Shown here: in pieces, positions 17,691-26,892 of the stretch
How the letters are laid out: each line of letters begins with the position of its first letter
Position numbering within the stretch: the first letter of the stretch is position 1
The notes under the pieces: model-generated
Database searches by the model: none
Seen by the model: only the letters and a program-made list of their open reading frames with translations
Told to the model about the DNA's origin: nothing
Program-made: the position numbers and the translations under genes
Source: an uncultured Flavobacteriaceae bacterium
GTDB taxonomy: Bacteria; Bacteroidota; Bacteroidia; Flavobacteriales; Flavobacteriaceae
Direction: 5' to 3'
Length of the DNA: 64,000 bases
NCBI GenBank assembly: GCA_947501845.1
Contig: CANMXP010000004.1
Coordinates: forward strand, 216,755 to 280,754

Positions 17691-18608
17691 ATGTTTAATA
17701 TCCGAAAAAAAATATTATTAGCAACTTTAATAGTTTTTATATCTGTAAATGCTACTTGTCAACACAAGAAGGGTAGCGTTTCAGATTCGGATGTAAAAAT
17801 TGAAAAGAAACGTAAGAAGAAAAAAAAGAAGAAGGTAAAACTACCTAACATAGATTTAAGCCATTGGAAAGTTACCTTACCAATAACAAATGAAGAGGGT
17901 AAACCTGTGGAAATTAATCCACCTGAGATTTTTGATTTTGCTAAAATGGAAATTGCAAAACCATACATGTATATAGATTCTACTAGAGGTGCTATTGTAT
18001 TTCATGCAATGCCAACAGACTCTAAAACTAGAAATACTAAGTATACTCGATCTGAATTAAGGGAGCAAATGGAACCAGGTAATAACAATGTTAATTGGAC
18101 TTTTGCGGATGGTGCTTATATGCGAGGAAAATTGGCTATGGATGCTACCACTAAAGACGCTAACGGGAAATATCATAGAACAATAATTATGCAAATACAT
18201 GGGCGTTTAACCAATGAACAACGAGATTTAATTGGGGAAGATGACAATAATGCGCCACCAATATTAAAAATATATTGGGATAAAGGCAAAATTAGAGTAA
18301 AAACTAAGGTGCTTAAAAATAGCAATGCAAGCGTACCTGAGATACTTCATGAAGATGCTTGGGATGATGATGACGGTTTTAATTTTGAAGAAGAAGTAGG
18401 TTTTAAAAAGTTTACGTTAGAGGTTAAGGTATCCGAAGGAAAGATGGTAATCGTTCTTAACAAGAATGAATATAAGGTTTACGAAAATGTTCATATTAGA
18501 AAATGGGGTGTCTTTGAAAACTATTTTAAAGCGGGCAACTATTTTCAGACTCGAGATAAAGGCGCTTTTTCAAAAGTGAGATTTTACGAACTGGAAATAA
18601 GTCATTAA
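17691..18608 (+). CDS. Polysaccharide lyase family 7 alginate lyase with poly-lysine linker
   Basis: A 305-residue exported PL7 enzyme. Motifs are RSELR (120-124), MQIH (167-170, catalytic His170) and YFKAGNY (278-284, catalytic Tyr284). The N-terminal signal ends around NATCQ; the cysteine could be lipidated but the lipobox is weak. Between signal and catalytic domain is a lysine-rich linker (residues 38-50, mostly KK/RK repeats). The downstream paralogue has an acidic linker at the same place. The A-rich coding run behind it is a possible slippage site. Last-but-one gene of the susC operon. Confidence 0.9.
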   Translation: MFNIRKKILLATLIVFISVNATCQHKKGSVSDSDVKIEKKRKKKKKKKVKLPNIDLSHWKVTLPITNEEGKPVEINPPEIFDFAKMEIAKPYMYIDSTRGAIVFHAMPTDSKTRNTKYTRSELREQMEPGNNNVNWTFADGAYMRGKLAMDATTKDANGKYHRTIIMQIHGRLTNEQRDLIGEDDNNAPPILKIYWDKGKIRVKTKVLKNSNASVPEILHEDAWDDDDGFNFEEEVGFKKFTLEVKVSEGKMVIVLNKNEYKVYENVHIRKWGVFENYFKAGNYFQTRDKGAFSKVRFYELEISH

Positions 18609-18620
18609 TTTTTTGAAAGT

Positions 18621-19556
18621 ATGTTTGAATCAAATAAAATAAAGATGTTTTTCAAATTGCCACTATGGTCATTGGTACTAGTTATATTTTTCATGGCTTG
18701 TCAACCTGGAGGTTTACCAGATAGACCTGTTCCAAATGGCGAAGACAATCCTAATATCTCCGAACAAGAGGATGAGGAAGACAAGGAGCCAAGTTATAAA
18801 TTACCAGATATTGATTTAAGTCATTGGAAAGTAACGTTGCCAATTGGAAACCCAACTGAGGTTCATCCCCCAGGGATTTTAGATTATGGAACTAATGAAA
18901 CTTTGAAATCTTTCTTCTATAATGATTCAATTAACGGCGCATTGGTATTTTATACCTATCCAGGTGCCTCAACGGCTAACTCATCTTATTCAAGAACAGA
19001 GTTAAGAGAGCTAATGAATCCATCGGATAAAGGAAAAACCAATTGGACCTTTAAGCAAGGGGGAAACATGAAAGGGAAATTACAAATGGATGATGTAACG
19101 AAAGATAGTAATGGTAAGTACCATAGAACCATCATCATGCAAATTCATGGTAGGTTGACCGATGCTCAACGGGATTTAATTGGCGAAGATGATAATAATG
19201 CACCGCCAATGTTAAAAATATATTGGACTTATGGATATGTTAGAGTGAAGACAAAGGTTCTTAAAGACTTAAATGCAACAGATACAGAAATATTACATAC
19301 GGATGCTTGGGGAGATGACGAAGGACATACGTTTGATGAGTATGTTGGTTTTGAGTCATTTACATTAGAAGTAAAAGTAAAAGAAGGAAGGATGGAAGTG
19401 ATTTTAAATAATGATGAGTCTGTAGTTTATGATGATATTCACATTCAAAAATGGGGTGTATTTGAGAACTACTTTAAAGCTGGAAATTATTTAGTTACCA
19501 AAGACGAAGGTGCTTTTGCAACAGTAAAATATTATGAGTTAGAAGTAGCTCACTAG
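18621..19556 (+). CDS. Polysaccharide lyase family 7 alginate lyase (lipoprotein, tandem paralogue)
   Basis: A 311-residue lipoprotein with lipobox ending FFMAC (Cys27); the ATG at residue 9 is an alternative start. PL7 motifs are RTELR (125-129), MQIH (173-176) and YFKAGNY (284-290). It is a tandem duplicate of the preceding gene: the two share long identical stretches such as RDLIGEDDNNAPP, and LSHWKVTLPI at the domain start. The linker (residues ~40-57) is rich in Asp and Glu. Probably displayed at the cell surface with SusD. It starts 12 bp after the previous stop and ends the operon. Confidence 0.92.
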   Translation: MFESNKIKMFFKLPLWSLVLVIFFMACQPGGLPDRPVPNGEDNPNISEQEDEEDKEPSYKLPDIDLSHWKVTLPIGNPTEVHPPGILDYGTNETLKSFFYNDSINGALVFYTYPGASTANSSYSRTELRELMNPSDKGKTNWTFKQGGNMKGKLQMDDVTKDSNGKYHRTIIMQIHGRLTDAQRDLIGEDDNNAPPMLKIYWTYGYVRVKTKVLKDLNATDTEILHTDAWGDDEGHTFDEYVGFESFTLEVKVKEGRMEVILNNDESVVYDDIHIQKWGVFENYFKAGNYLVTKDEGAFATVKYYELEVAH

Positions 19557-19612
19557 ATAAAAAATTAATAAAAAAGAGAGAATAATTATAGTTGTTTGAG
19601 TTTGTTTTAGTT

Positions 19613-19650
19613 CAAGTTTTACTGTTTGTTAATAATACCAGTAAAACTTG
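19613..19650. terminator. Hairpin after the susC operon
   Basis: CAAGTTTTACTG and CAGTAAAACTTG form a perfect 12-bp stem with a 14-base loop, 57 bp after the last PL7 gene. No U-run follows, so termination may be factor-dependent or the hairpin may protect the 3' end. Confidence 0.5.
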
Positions 19651-19696
19651 GCTAAAAAACAAAACACAGTTTAACCATTTTTTTTAATTTAGCTAA

Positions 19697-19709
19697 ATTG
19701 GTTAACCAC
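19697..19709. promoter_or_regulatory. Single operator-like site upstream of gntR
   Basis: ATTGGTTAACCAC matches the 13-bp operator unit of the two arrays at most positions and has the fully palindromic core TTGGTTAACCA. It lies 113 bp before the gntR start, which suggests autoregulation. TAAATTGG overlapping it is one base away from the -7 consensus. Confidence 0.55.
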
Positions 19710-19821
19710 CAAAACAAAAGGGATTAAGAGATTAAGTATCAAAAAAAAAACAATAATTTAGAGGTATAATAGCATAGAAATGTTAACACCTACATTTTTA
19801 ATTAGGTAAATTTTTTAGGAC

Positions 19822-20520
19822 ATGAAGATAGAAGCCATCACATCAAACGATAGTCATAAAGTACAAAATATAATCATCACTAAGATTAGGGATTTAATAA
19901 ACTATAAAAACCTTGAACCCGGTGACAAGCTACCTTCAGAAAGAATGTTAGCCGAAAAATTTGAGGTAACGAGAAGCAACGTTAGGGACGCTATACAAAA
20001 ATTAGAGTTTTATGGACTTTTAAAATCCATACCTCAAAGTGGAACTTTTGTAGCCAACATTGGGGTCATTGCCTTAAACGGAATGATTGAGGATATTCTA
20101 AGGTTAGATGAACCCGATTTCAAATCGTTGGTGGAGACTAGAATTCTTTTGGAATTAAAAACAGCGAGCTTAGCAGCCACCAGAAGAACACAAGAAGATC
20201 TTGAACATATGAAAAATACCTTAGATGCCTATGAAAAAAAAGTCTTGAATAATGAAGATGCCGTTCAAGAAGATCTGTTGTTTCATTTGGCAATTGCAAA
20301 GGCAAGCGGTAACAGCACTATGAATACATTGATGTTAACCATTACGCCAGAAATCATCACCAACTTCGAAAAGTATCATGTATGTGATGAAAACCAAGCA
20401 TTTTTAGGTATTCAGGAGCATACAGATATTTATGAAGCCATTAAAAATCAAGAACCTGCTTTAGCGAAAGAAAAAATGAAAATTCATTTTAAGGCATTGT
20501 ACCAATTTTGCTATAGCTGA
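19822..20520 (+). CDS. GntR/FadR-subfamily transcriptional regulator (FCD domain)
   Basis: A 232-residue cytoplasmic regulator. The N-terminal winged helix (residues ~14-80, PGDKLPSERMLAEKFEVTRS) is followed by an all-helical FCD ligand-binding domain (ETRILLELKTASLA, LLFHLAIAKASGN, EHTDIYEAI) with His residues that bind metal in the family. FadR-type regulators of uronate pathways are usually repressors released by a pathway intermediate. The position inside the alginate locus and the shared TTGG-N3-CCA-type sites before three transcripts make it the likely local regulator. The effector, perhaps KDG or DEH, is inference. Confidence 0.88.
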   Translation: MKIEAITSNDSHKVQNIIITKIRDLINYKNLEPGDKLPSERMLAEKFEVTRSNVRDAIQKLEFYGLLKSIPQSGTFVANIGVIALNGMIEDILRLDEPDFKSLVETRILLELKTASLAATRRTQEDLEHMKNTLDAYEKKVLNNEDAVQEDLLFHLAIAKASGNSTMNTLMLTITPEIITNFEKYHVCDENQAFLGIQEHTDIYEAIKNQEPALAKEKMKIHFKALYQFCYS

Positions 20521-20540
20521 AAAAGAATAAATATAACTTC

Positions 20541-20599
20541 TGAGGTTAGGAGGTGCACGCCTTAACTTCAGCTAAAAAACAATTTTGGAGGGAAGTAAA
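20541..20599 (+). ncRNA. Structured leader element upstream of the MFS gene (copy 2)
   Basis: TGAGGTTAGG (20541-20550) pairs with CCTTAACTTCA (20560-20570), with G-U pairs, around GGTGCACGC. TTGGAGGGAAGTAAA follows at 20585-20599. The two conserved blocks and their order match the susC leader element at 11822-11881, and both lie about 150-165 nt before the ATG they precede. The stem sequences differ while pairing is kept, which supports an RNA structure. Confidence 0.55.
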
Positions 20600-20751
20600 T
20601 ACTTTATAGTATTTCTTCATTAAAAATTAAAAGATAAAGTACCCATTAAGTATTGAATGATTCAATGCCCTAGGATTATATTGTTCAGTTTTTAGTCAAA
20701 AACAACGAATAATTAAACTAAATAAAGACATAACTAATAAAAATTAATAAT

Positions 20752-22035
20752 ATGAAAATTAATGGTTTACGTTGGTGGATAATAGTGCTGATTTTTATAG
20801 CAACTGTTATAAACTATATCGACAGAACAGCTTTTGCTTTGTTATGGCCAGAAATGGGTAAAGACCTAGGTATGGACAAGTCAGATTATGCCATTATGCT
20901 AAACGTATTTATGGCATGTTATGCGATAGGTAAATTTGCTTCTGGTAAATTATACGATACTATAGGTACCCGTTTAGGTTTTACAGTGTCCATTATTGTA
21001 TGGTCTGTAGCATCAGCATGTCATGCATTTGCAAGAGGATTAATCTCACTTTCTATTTTTAGAGGATTACTAGGTATTGGAGAAGCTGGTAACTGGCCTG
21101 GAGCTGTAAAAAGTAATGGAGAATGGTTTCCAATAAAAGAACGTGCAACAGCCCAAGGTATCTTCAATGCAGGGGCATCTATAGGAAATGTAATCGCACC
21201 TTTTGTCATAGTTTTTCTTTACACGCAATTTGGTTGGAAAACCACCTATATCATATTAGGAGCTGTCGGAATGCTTTGGGTAATTCCATGGTTGTTCTTA
21301 AATAAATCTACACCAGAAAAACACCCTTGGATAACAGAAAAAGAAAGAAATTTAATTCTATCAAGTAGAATTGATAACGATAAAGAGGACGATACCAAAA
21401 AAGCTAAAAGCTTGAGTGTTGGAAAAATATTGAGTTACAAACAATCTTGGGGCGTACTGTCTTGCCGCTTCTTTATAGAGCCAATTTGGTGGTTTTTTGC
21501 TGGGTGGATGCCAATTTATCTCAATGACAAGTTTGGTTTAAGTATAGAAGAAATAGCAAATACCATGTGGATATCCTATCTAATGGCTGCTGTTGGTAGT
21601 ATTGTAGGCGGCATGTTTGCAGGGAAATTAATGAAAAAGCATTCTGTTGATTTCTCAAGGAAAGCAACTATTGCTGTGGGAGGTGTTTTAATCTTAGTTG
21701 CCTTTGTGTGTATCATTACCATGGTAAGAGAAGATAACTTTATGGCTTTCATTTATTTGGCAGGGCTAGCTTTATTCGGGTTTCAATTTGCTATTGGAAA
21801 CATTCAAACCATTTCTAGTGATTTGTTTAGAGGGCCTTCTGTAGGGACTCTAGCTGGGTTGGCTGGAACTGTAGCAGCAATGTCCCCTATGATTATGAAT
21901 TGGTTTGTGGGGCAAATAACAACAAGCTCATATACTCCAGCATTTATAGCAATATGTATTGCCGTTGCCTTGGGAGTATTGTCAATATTCGCATTTATCA
22001 AAAATATAGGACCTGTAAGAAAACATATAGATTAA
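20752..22035 (+). CDS. MFS transporter, hexuronate/DEH permease type (ACS family)
   Basis: A 427-residue inner-membrane carrier with twelve hydrophobic segments. The start NYIDRTAFALLWP and the stretch GIGEAGNWPGAVK are characteristic of the anion:cation symporter branch that includes hexuronate transporters such as ExuT. In an alginate locus this is the likely importer of DEH or unsaturated uronate from periplasm to cytoplasm. It heads an operon with two SDR genes, 232 bp after gntR, behind the structured leader. Confidence 0.88.
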   Translation: MKINGLRWWIIVLIFIATVINYIDRTAFALLWPEMGKDLGMDKSDYAIMLNVFMACYAIGKFASGKLYDTIGTRLGFTVSIIVWSVASACHAFARGLISLSIFRGLLGIGEAGNWPGAVKSNGEWFPIKERATAQGIFNAGASIGNVIAPFVIVFLYTQFGWKTTYIILGAVGMLWVIPWLFLNKSTPEKHPWITEKERNLILSSRIDNDKEDDTKKAKSLSVGKILSYKQSWGVLSCRFFIEPIWWFFAGWMPIYLNDKFGLSIEEIANTMWISYLMAAVGSIVGGMFAGKLMKKHSVDFSRKATIAVGGVLILVAFVCIITMVREDNFMAFIYLAGLALFGFQFAIGNIQTISSDLFRGPSVGTLAGLAGTVAAMSPMIMNWFVGQITTSSYTPAFIAICIAVALGVLSIFAFIKNIGPVRKHID

Positions 22036-22072
22036 ATCAACAATAAAAACAAGTAATAAAAAAATAAAGGAT

Positions 22073-22837
22073 ATGAGTAATTTAAATAGAAAAATAGCAG
22101 TAGTTACTGGTGCAACCGGAGGTATTGGGTTTCAAGTTTCAAAAAGACTTGGACAAGATGGATATACTGTAATTTTAAATGGTATAGAAGATAAAGTTGG
22201 TGCAGAAAAAGTTAAAGAACTTAAAGCCGAAGGAATTGAATCCGAGTACTATGGTTTTGATGTTACTAACGAAGAAGCAGTAACTTCAAATATCAACAAG
22301 ATTGGTGAAAAATATGGCAAAATAGATGTTTTGATAAACAATGCTGGAGGTTTAGGCGGGAGGTCTAGATTTGAAGATATGACTACCGAGTTTTACAGAT
22401 TCGTAATGGCATTAAATTTAGACTCAACATTTTTCGCTTCAAGAGCAGCCATTCCATTTCTTAAAAAAAGTGATAATGCATCAATCATTAACTACACATC
22501 AAATGCAGGATGGAATGCTGGTGGGCCTGGAGCTGGAATTTATGGAACATCTAAGGCAGCGGTACACACAATAACTAGAGCATTAGCAAAAGATTTAGCC
22601 GAATATGGTATTAGAGTTAATGCTGTATCACCTGGTACAATTGACACTGATTTTCATAAACAAATTAAATCCACAAAACCAGAAGTTTTTGCTTCTTGGA
22701 AAAACAATATCATGTTAGGCAGATTAGGACAACCTGAAGAAGTTGCTGGTGTTATTTCTTTTTTAGTAAGTAAAGATGCTTCGTTCGTGACTGCCGAAAC
22801 TGTACAAATTGGAGGAGGACAAGGTTTGGGAATATGA
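22073..22837 (+). CDS. SDR family oxidoreductase, probable DEH reductase
   Basis: A 254-residue cytoplasmic classical short-chain dehydrogenase. TGATGGIG (residues ~13-20) is the nucleotide-binding motif, NNAGG follows, and the active site is Ser in NYTSN and YGTSK. In alginate catabolism an SDR reduces DEH to 2-keto-3-deoxygluconate with NAD(P)H; flavobacterial examples exist. The gene follows the MFS carrier by 37 bp. Which of the two adjacent SDRs is the DEH reductase cannot be decided here. Confidence 0.83.
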   Translation: MSNLNRKIAVVTGATGGIGFQVSKRLGQDGYTVILNGIEDKVGAEKVKELKAEGIESEYYGFDVTNEEAVTSNINKIGEKYGKIDVLINNAGGLGGRSRFEDMTTEFYRFVMALNLDSTFFASRAAIPFLKKSDNASIINYTSNAGWNAGGPGAGIYGTSKAAVHTITRALAKDLAEYGIRVNAVSPGTIDTDFHKQIKSTKPEVFASWKNNIMLGRLGQPEEVAGVISFLVSKDASFVTAETVQIGGGQGLGI

Positions 22838-22887
22838 TTCTGCAAGGTTTTGGTTAAATTTGATAGTTTATAATTAAAAGAGGTCTT

Positions 22888-23643
22888 ATGGGGCATTTAA
22901 AAGGAAAAACAGCTGTTGTTACTGGAGGTTCAAGAGATATTGGTAGGGCCATATCTATTAAGCTAGCTAATGAAGGAGCTAAAGTCGTGGTAAACTACCA
23001 TAATTCTGAATCTGGAGCGAATGAAACCATAGACGAAATCAAATCTTTAGGAGGAGATGCCATTGCTGTTAAGGCTGATGTTTCGAATTTAGCTGATATA
23101 CAAAACCTAAAAGCAAAAACAGTAGAAGCCTTTGGAGGTAAAGTGGATATTCTAGTAAACAATGCCGGGGGGCTGTTCGCTAGAAAGACGCTGCAGGAAT
23201 TAGATGAGTCATTTTATAACCTAGTAATGGGGGTTAACTTCAAATCTACTGTTTTTGTAATGCAAGCCTTTGGGCCTTTAATGGGGAAAGGGGGGGCTAT
23301 CGTCAATATTTCTTCCCAAGCAGCAAGAGATGGCGGTGGAGGCGGATCTTCATTATATGCTTCTTCTAAGGGAGCTGTCACTACATTTTCCAGATCAATG
23401 GCAAAAGAGCTAGGGCCTAAAGGAATTCGAGTAAATGCTATTTGTCCTGGGTTGATTGGAACAAAATTTCATGACGATTTTACTAAAACCGAGGTAAGAA
23501 CTAAAGTAGCTGGAAGCACGCCTTTAAGAAGAGAAGGTGATCCAGAAGAAGTAGCGGATTTAGTTGCTTATTTAGTATCAGATGAGGCTTCATTCATTAC
23601 TGGAAATAATATTGATATTAATGGGGGATTAGCCTTCTCATAG
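22888..23643 (+). CDS. SDR family oxidoreductase, probable uronate-pathway reductase
   Basis: A 251-residue classical SDR. Motifs are TGGSRDIG near residue 12, NNAGG, Ser in NISSQ and YASSK. The N-terminal loop contains VVNYHNSESG, typical of NADPH-accepting 3-oxoacyl-ACP-reductase-like SDRs. It is the last gene of the MFS-SDR-SDR operon. It is a paralogue of the preceding gene but not a recent duplicate. Possibilities are a second DEH reductase with other cofactor preference or a reductase for a minor sugar. Confidence 0.8.
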   Translation: MGHLKGKTAVVTGGSRDIGRAISIKLANEGAKVVVNYHNSESGANETIDEIKSLGGDAIAVKADVSNLADIQNLKAKTVEAFGGKVDILVNNAGGLFARKTLQELDESFYNLVMGVNFKSTVFVMQAFGPLMGKGGAIVNISSQAARDGGGGGSSLYASSKGAVTTFSRSMAKELGPKGIRVNAICPGLIGTKFHDDFTKTEVRTKVAGSTPLRREGDPEEVADLVAYLVSDEASFITGNNIDINGGLAFS

Positions 23644-23806
23644 GTAAAAGAGCATCTGTATATTTACCATTTCAGCTTCCATTATTTATACGAAATCTTG
23701 TGAACAATGTTTTGTTGGTTTCGAAATTACAATTTCTATACACGGTTTTCAGTGAAACTAACTAGGTATTTCTTATAGCCATCTTTGTGCTTTTGTTACT
23801 TCTTTT

Positions 23807-24310
23807 TTAGAAACAAGGTTTTTTTCCGTAGGGATCGGAATTATGGTCAATTGTAAAATTGAATATTTTTCCGTCTTTTCCTCTAGTATATTCTACGTAA
23901 TCCCAATTTCCTGAATGAGTTAATTTGTAAATACCATTAACTTTTCCGTTATATAATTCGGAATAGTATTTAATGATTGTAGGGTGGGCACCTCCTTCAA
24001 TATATTCTTCTTTATCAAAAATTAGTTGTATCGAATCTGTTTGCCCTTTATATTTAATTCCAATTGCTTTGTCTTTTTCTGTAAAACTTATCCATATTTT
24101 TATTGAAGATGTTTCATTGTCTAAATAACAAATATAATGATGTGCCAATGAATCCTTTCCAATTTCATCTTTGGGGATTTGAATATCTAATGAATCTGAG
24201 TTATTTTTTTTAAACTCTTTTTGCATTTCTAATTCTGTACTGGTTTTCTCTTTTTTATTTACGCAAGAGAAGATCGAAAATAATGTTAATATTAAAAATA
24301 TTTTTCTCAT
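23807..24310 (-). CDS. Hypothetical lipoprotein
   Basis: A 167-residue lipoprotein of unknown function. I choose the ATG at 24310 because MRKIFLILTLFSIFSC is a clean signal and lipobox (Cys16); an ATG 27 bp upstream adds polar residues. The mature part is mainly beta-strand and mixed charge with a KKEK-rich linker and a C-terminal NSDPYGKKPCF. No catalytic motif is seen. It is a single small gene, followed upstream by a cassette-like repeat, between the alginate and thiamine loci. Confidence 0.6.
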   Translation of the reverse strand: MRKIFLILTLFSIFSCVNKKEKTSTELEMQKEFKKNNSDSLDIQIPKDEIGKDSLAHHYICYLDNETSSIKIWISFTEKDKAIGIKYKGQTDSIQLIFDKEEYIEGGAHPTIIKYYSELYNGKVNGIYKLTHSGNWDYVEYTRGKDGKIFNFTIDHNSDPYGKKPCF

Positions 24311-24395
24311 TTTAGTTTTTGTTATAATGAAATACAATGTGAACGTGTATGTTTTAGTCGTGAGGTTTATGTACTAAATTTAGTAAATAAAAACA

Positions 24396-24450
24396 AGCCT
24401 TTGTGGTATCCGAGGGTTTTCCTTATGGAAAAATCCGCGCAATTATATAT
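24396..24450. repeat. Intergenic palindromic repeat, possibly related to those at 60732 and 61689
   Basis: GGTTTTCC-TTAT-GGAAAAATCC forms a hairpin followed by AATTATATATAC, directly 3' of the gene at 24454-24897. The hairpin plus AATTATA block resembles the repeats at 61689-61770 and 60732-60800, each also directly 3' of a minus-strand gene. Confidence 0.4.
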
Positions 24451-24453
24451 ACA

Positions 24454-24897
24454 TTATTGAGCACTGGTTTTTCTTTTCTTTTTTATAAGTCCGTAAATAA
24501 TGTTAATCGGAAAAATTAATTGTCCAAAAATTATAAGCAAAATAATTAGCTTAATGATTAAAGTTAGATTATCATTGAACCCATATTCCATAATTTCAGT
24601 CCGATAAAATTGAGCTAAAATCCACACAATAAGTATTCCACCAAAAGTCAACCCAACATGAGTCCAATTAAGCCTTTTTGATAATTTTCTATCCGCTTTT
24701 TGCATAATCCAATATCCAAATCCGATTATTCCAAATAGTATTGAAGCTAATATTGCTAAATGCAAATGAGCAATAATATAATAAGTGTCATGAACATTTA
24801 TGTCCAATGCTGCGTCTCTACTCAAAATTCCAATCAGCATTATAATTAGAGTAGCGAATAAAAAAATTATATGTGGCTTTTTAATTAATTTGTTCAT
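24454..24897 (-). CDS. Small membrane protein related to cytochrome oxidase subunit I helix X region
   Basis: A 147-residue protein with four hydrophobic helices. The stretch NVHDTYYIIAHLHLAILAS closely resembles the heme-ligand helix X of heme-copper oxidase subunit I, in which HDTYFVVAHFHY carries the two histidines for the high-spin and low-spin hemes. The following FGIIGFGYWIMQKADRKLSKRLNW matches the next helix and loop. No other subunit I part (CuB histidines of helices VI-VII, helix II His) is present, and no oxidase subunit lies nearby. It could be a free-standing heme-binding or assembly protein, or a domesticated fragment. Function unknown. Confidence 0.6.
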   Translation of the reverse strand: MNKLIKKPHIIFLFATLIIMLIGILSRDAALDINVHDTYYIIAHLHLAILASILFGIIGFGYWIMQKADRKLSKRLNWTHVGLTFGGILIVWILAQFYRTEIMEYGFNDNLTLIIKLIILLIIFGQLIFPINIIYGLIKKKRKTSAQ

Positions 24898-24981
24898 TCA
24901 ACTTGTGGGTAACAATCGAATATGTGTACAGGTACATATATATTCATTATGCTTTTCACAAATTTAGGGCATTTCTAATAT

Positions 24982-26100
24982 TTAGTCAGAAGAAACATAA
25001 GATTTCGACCAATCTTTCCAAACCACTTCGTAACCTTGCAATTGAATCATCTGTTTAATTTGCTCGGTAGTGCGCTCGTCCGAAATTTCAAATTGCTCTA
25101 GCGATTCAGGTTCGACACTATAACCTCCTGGATTTGTTTTGGATTCTGCACTTATGGAAGTAATACCTAAGTGAATGCAGTGGTTCCTGAAAATTTCACT
25201 TTCGCGAGTAGATAAGGATAGTTCCACATCTTCATCTAATAACCTGTAAGCACAAATTAACTGGACCAAATCAGTATCGGTCATTTCTACTTTAGGATCT
25301 AATCCGCCTTGATGTGGCCTAAGTCTAGGGAAAGAGATAGAATATTTTGTTTTCCAATATGTTTTTTGCAAATATTTTAAGTGAAGTGCTGTATAGAAAC
25401 TATCCACGCGCCAATCTTCGAGACCGAAAAGAGCCCCCAGTCCAATTTTATGAATTCCAGCTTTACCCAGACGATCTGGTGTGTCTAACCGATAATCAAA
25501 ATTCGATTTTCTACCCTTTGGGTGATGCGTTTTATAAGTCGCTTTATGATAGGTTTCCTGATACACCAATACGGCATATAGCCCAGATTGAATCAAAGTT
25601 TCATAATCTTCTTGGTCTAAGGGTTGTACTTCAATACTTATATTTGAAAACCGAGACCGAATCAAATCTATAGCATGTTTTATGTATGGTACACCAACAG
25701 TTCTGTTGGCTTCACCAGTAACTAAAAGAATATGGTCATAGCCTAATTTTTTAATGTGCTCAACTTCTTTTAATATTTCAGCATCGCTTAAAGTCTTTCT
25801 CCTAATACCGTTATTCATGCTGAATCCACAGTAAGTACAGATATTTTGACATTCGTTGGATAGATACATTGGGATATACATTTGAATGGTATTCCCAAAA
25901 CGTTTTTTGGTAATGGTATTACTCCTTTGTGCCATATGTTCTATATATGGTTTGGCCGCTGGAGAAATAAGTGTTTTAAAGTCCTCTAACTCAATTTTGT
26001 CCTTAAGGAGTACCTTTTCAACTTCTTGGCTAGTGACTTCATAAATCTCTTTTTCTAAAGCATTCCAATCGTATTTTTCAAATGTGTTTTTAAAAGACAT
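24982..26100 (-). CDS. thiH: 2-iminoacetate synthase ThiH
   Basis: A 372-residue radical SAM enzyme that cleaves tyrosine to dehydroglycine for the thiazole ring of thiamine. The cluster motif is CQNICTYC (CX3CX2C), at residues ~84-91. The C-terminal BATS-type region is present (SISAESKTNPGGYS). Length is normal. It is the last gene of the thiamine operon, 8 bp after thiG, with which it forms the thiazole synthase complex. ThiH rather than glycine oxidase ThiO indicates the oxygen-sensitive route. Confidence 0.95.
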   Translation of the reverse strand: MSFKNTFEKYDWNALEKEIYEVTSQEVEKVLLKDKIELEDFKTLISPAAKPYIEHMAQRSNTITKKRFGNTIQMYIPMYLSNECQNICTYCGFSMNNGIRRKTLSDAEILKEVEHIKKLGYDHILLVTGEANRTVGVPYIKHAIDLIRSRFSNISIEVQPLDQEDYETLIQSGLYAVLVYQETYHKATYKTHHPKGRKSNFDYRLDTPDRLGKAGIHKIGLGALFGLEDWRVDSFYTALHLKYLQKTYWKTKYSISFPRLRPHQGGLDPKVEMTDTDLVQLICAYRLLDEDVELSLSTRESEIFRNHCIHLGITSISAESKTNPGGYSVEPESLEQFEISDERTTEQIKQMIQLQGYEVVWKDWSKSYVSSD

Positions 26101-26108
26101 GCTTTGTA

Positions 26109-26891
26109 CTAATTTAAATCGTTTAGAAAAGAGGTGAATGGGCTACTGGCTTCTGCTTGATTATTAATGGGGGCCAGTTTTGCATTATAAGCCATCCTAC
26201 CAGCTTCAACAGCCATTTTAAAAGCAATTCCCATTTCAACGGGGTTCTGAGGTACGGCAATAGCGGTGTTTACTAAGACAGCATCTGCTCCTAATTCCAT
26301 AGCCAAAGCAGCGTGAGAAGGTGCGCCAATCCCAGCATCAACAATTACGGGAACATTGCTTTGTTCGATAATAATTTCCAAAAACTCAAGGGTTTTGATG
26401 CCTTTGTTGCTTCCAATGGGGGCACCTAGGGGCATAACACATTGTGTTCCTACATCTTCCAAACGTTTACATAATACAGGATCGGCATGAATGTAAGGCA
26501 TCACTACAAATCCAAGTTTTACCAATATCTCAGCAGCTTTTAAGGTTTCAATAGGATCGGGGAGTAGGTATTTGGGATCTGGATGTATTTCTAGTTTCAC
26601 CCAATTGGTTTGAAGTGCCTCCCTAGCTAATTCGGCAGCAAATATCGCTTCTTTAGCAGTTCTAACACCAGATGTGTTTGGAAGTAAATTAATTTGATTT
26701 CCCTTTAAATGGGAAAGCATGTCGTCCGATTCATTTTCTAAATCCACACGCTTTAATGCTACGGTAACCAATTCACTTTCTGAAGCGATGATGGCTTCTC
26801 GCATTTTATTGGTACTACTAAATTTACCAGTTCCTGTGAATAATCTCGATTTAAAAGTCTTATCTGCTATTTTAAGTGTATCTATTGTCAT
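26109..26891 (-). CDS. thiG: Thiazole synthase ThiG
   Basis: A 260-residue TIM-barrel enzyme that joins DXP, dehydroglycine and ThiS thiocarboxylate into the thiazole phosphate. The N-terminal [10 protein letters not shown] and the Schiff-base lysine in WVKLEIHPD are present. The conserved [13 protein letters not shown] and [12 protein letters not shown] loops follow. Length is typical. One base separates it from thiE upstream, and thiH follows 8 bp later. Confidence 0.96.
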   Translation of the reverse strand: MTIDTLKIADKTFKSRLFTGTGKFSSTNKMREAIIASESELVTVALKRVDLENESDDMLSHLKGNQINLLPNTSGVRTAKEAIFAAELAREALQTNWVKLEIHPDPKYLLPDPIETLKAAEILVKLGFVVMPYIHADPVLCKRLEDVGTQCVMPLGAPIGSNKGIKTLEFLEIIIEQSNVPVIVDAGIGAPSHAALAMELGADAVLVNTAIAVPQNPVEMGIAFKMAVEAGRMAYNAKLAPINNQAEASSPFTSFLNDLN

Positions 26892-26892
26892 T

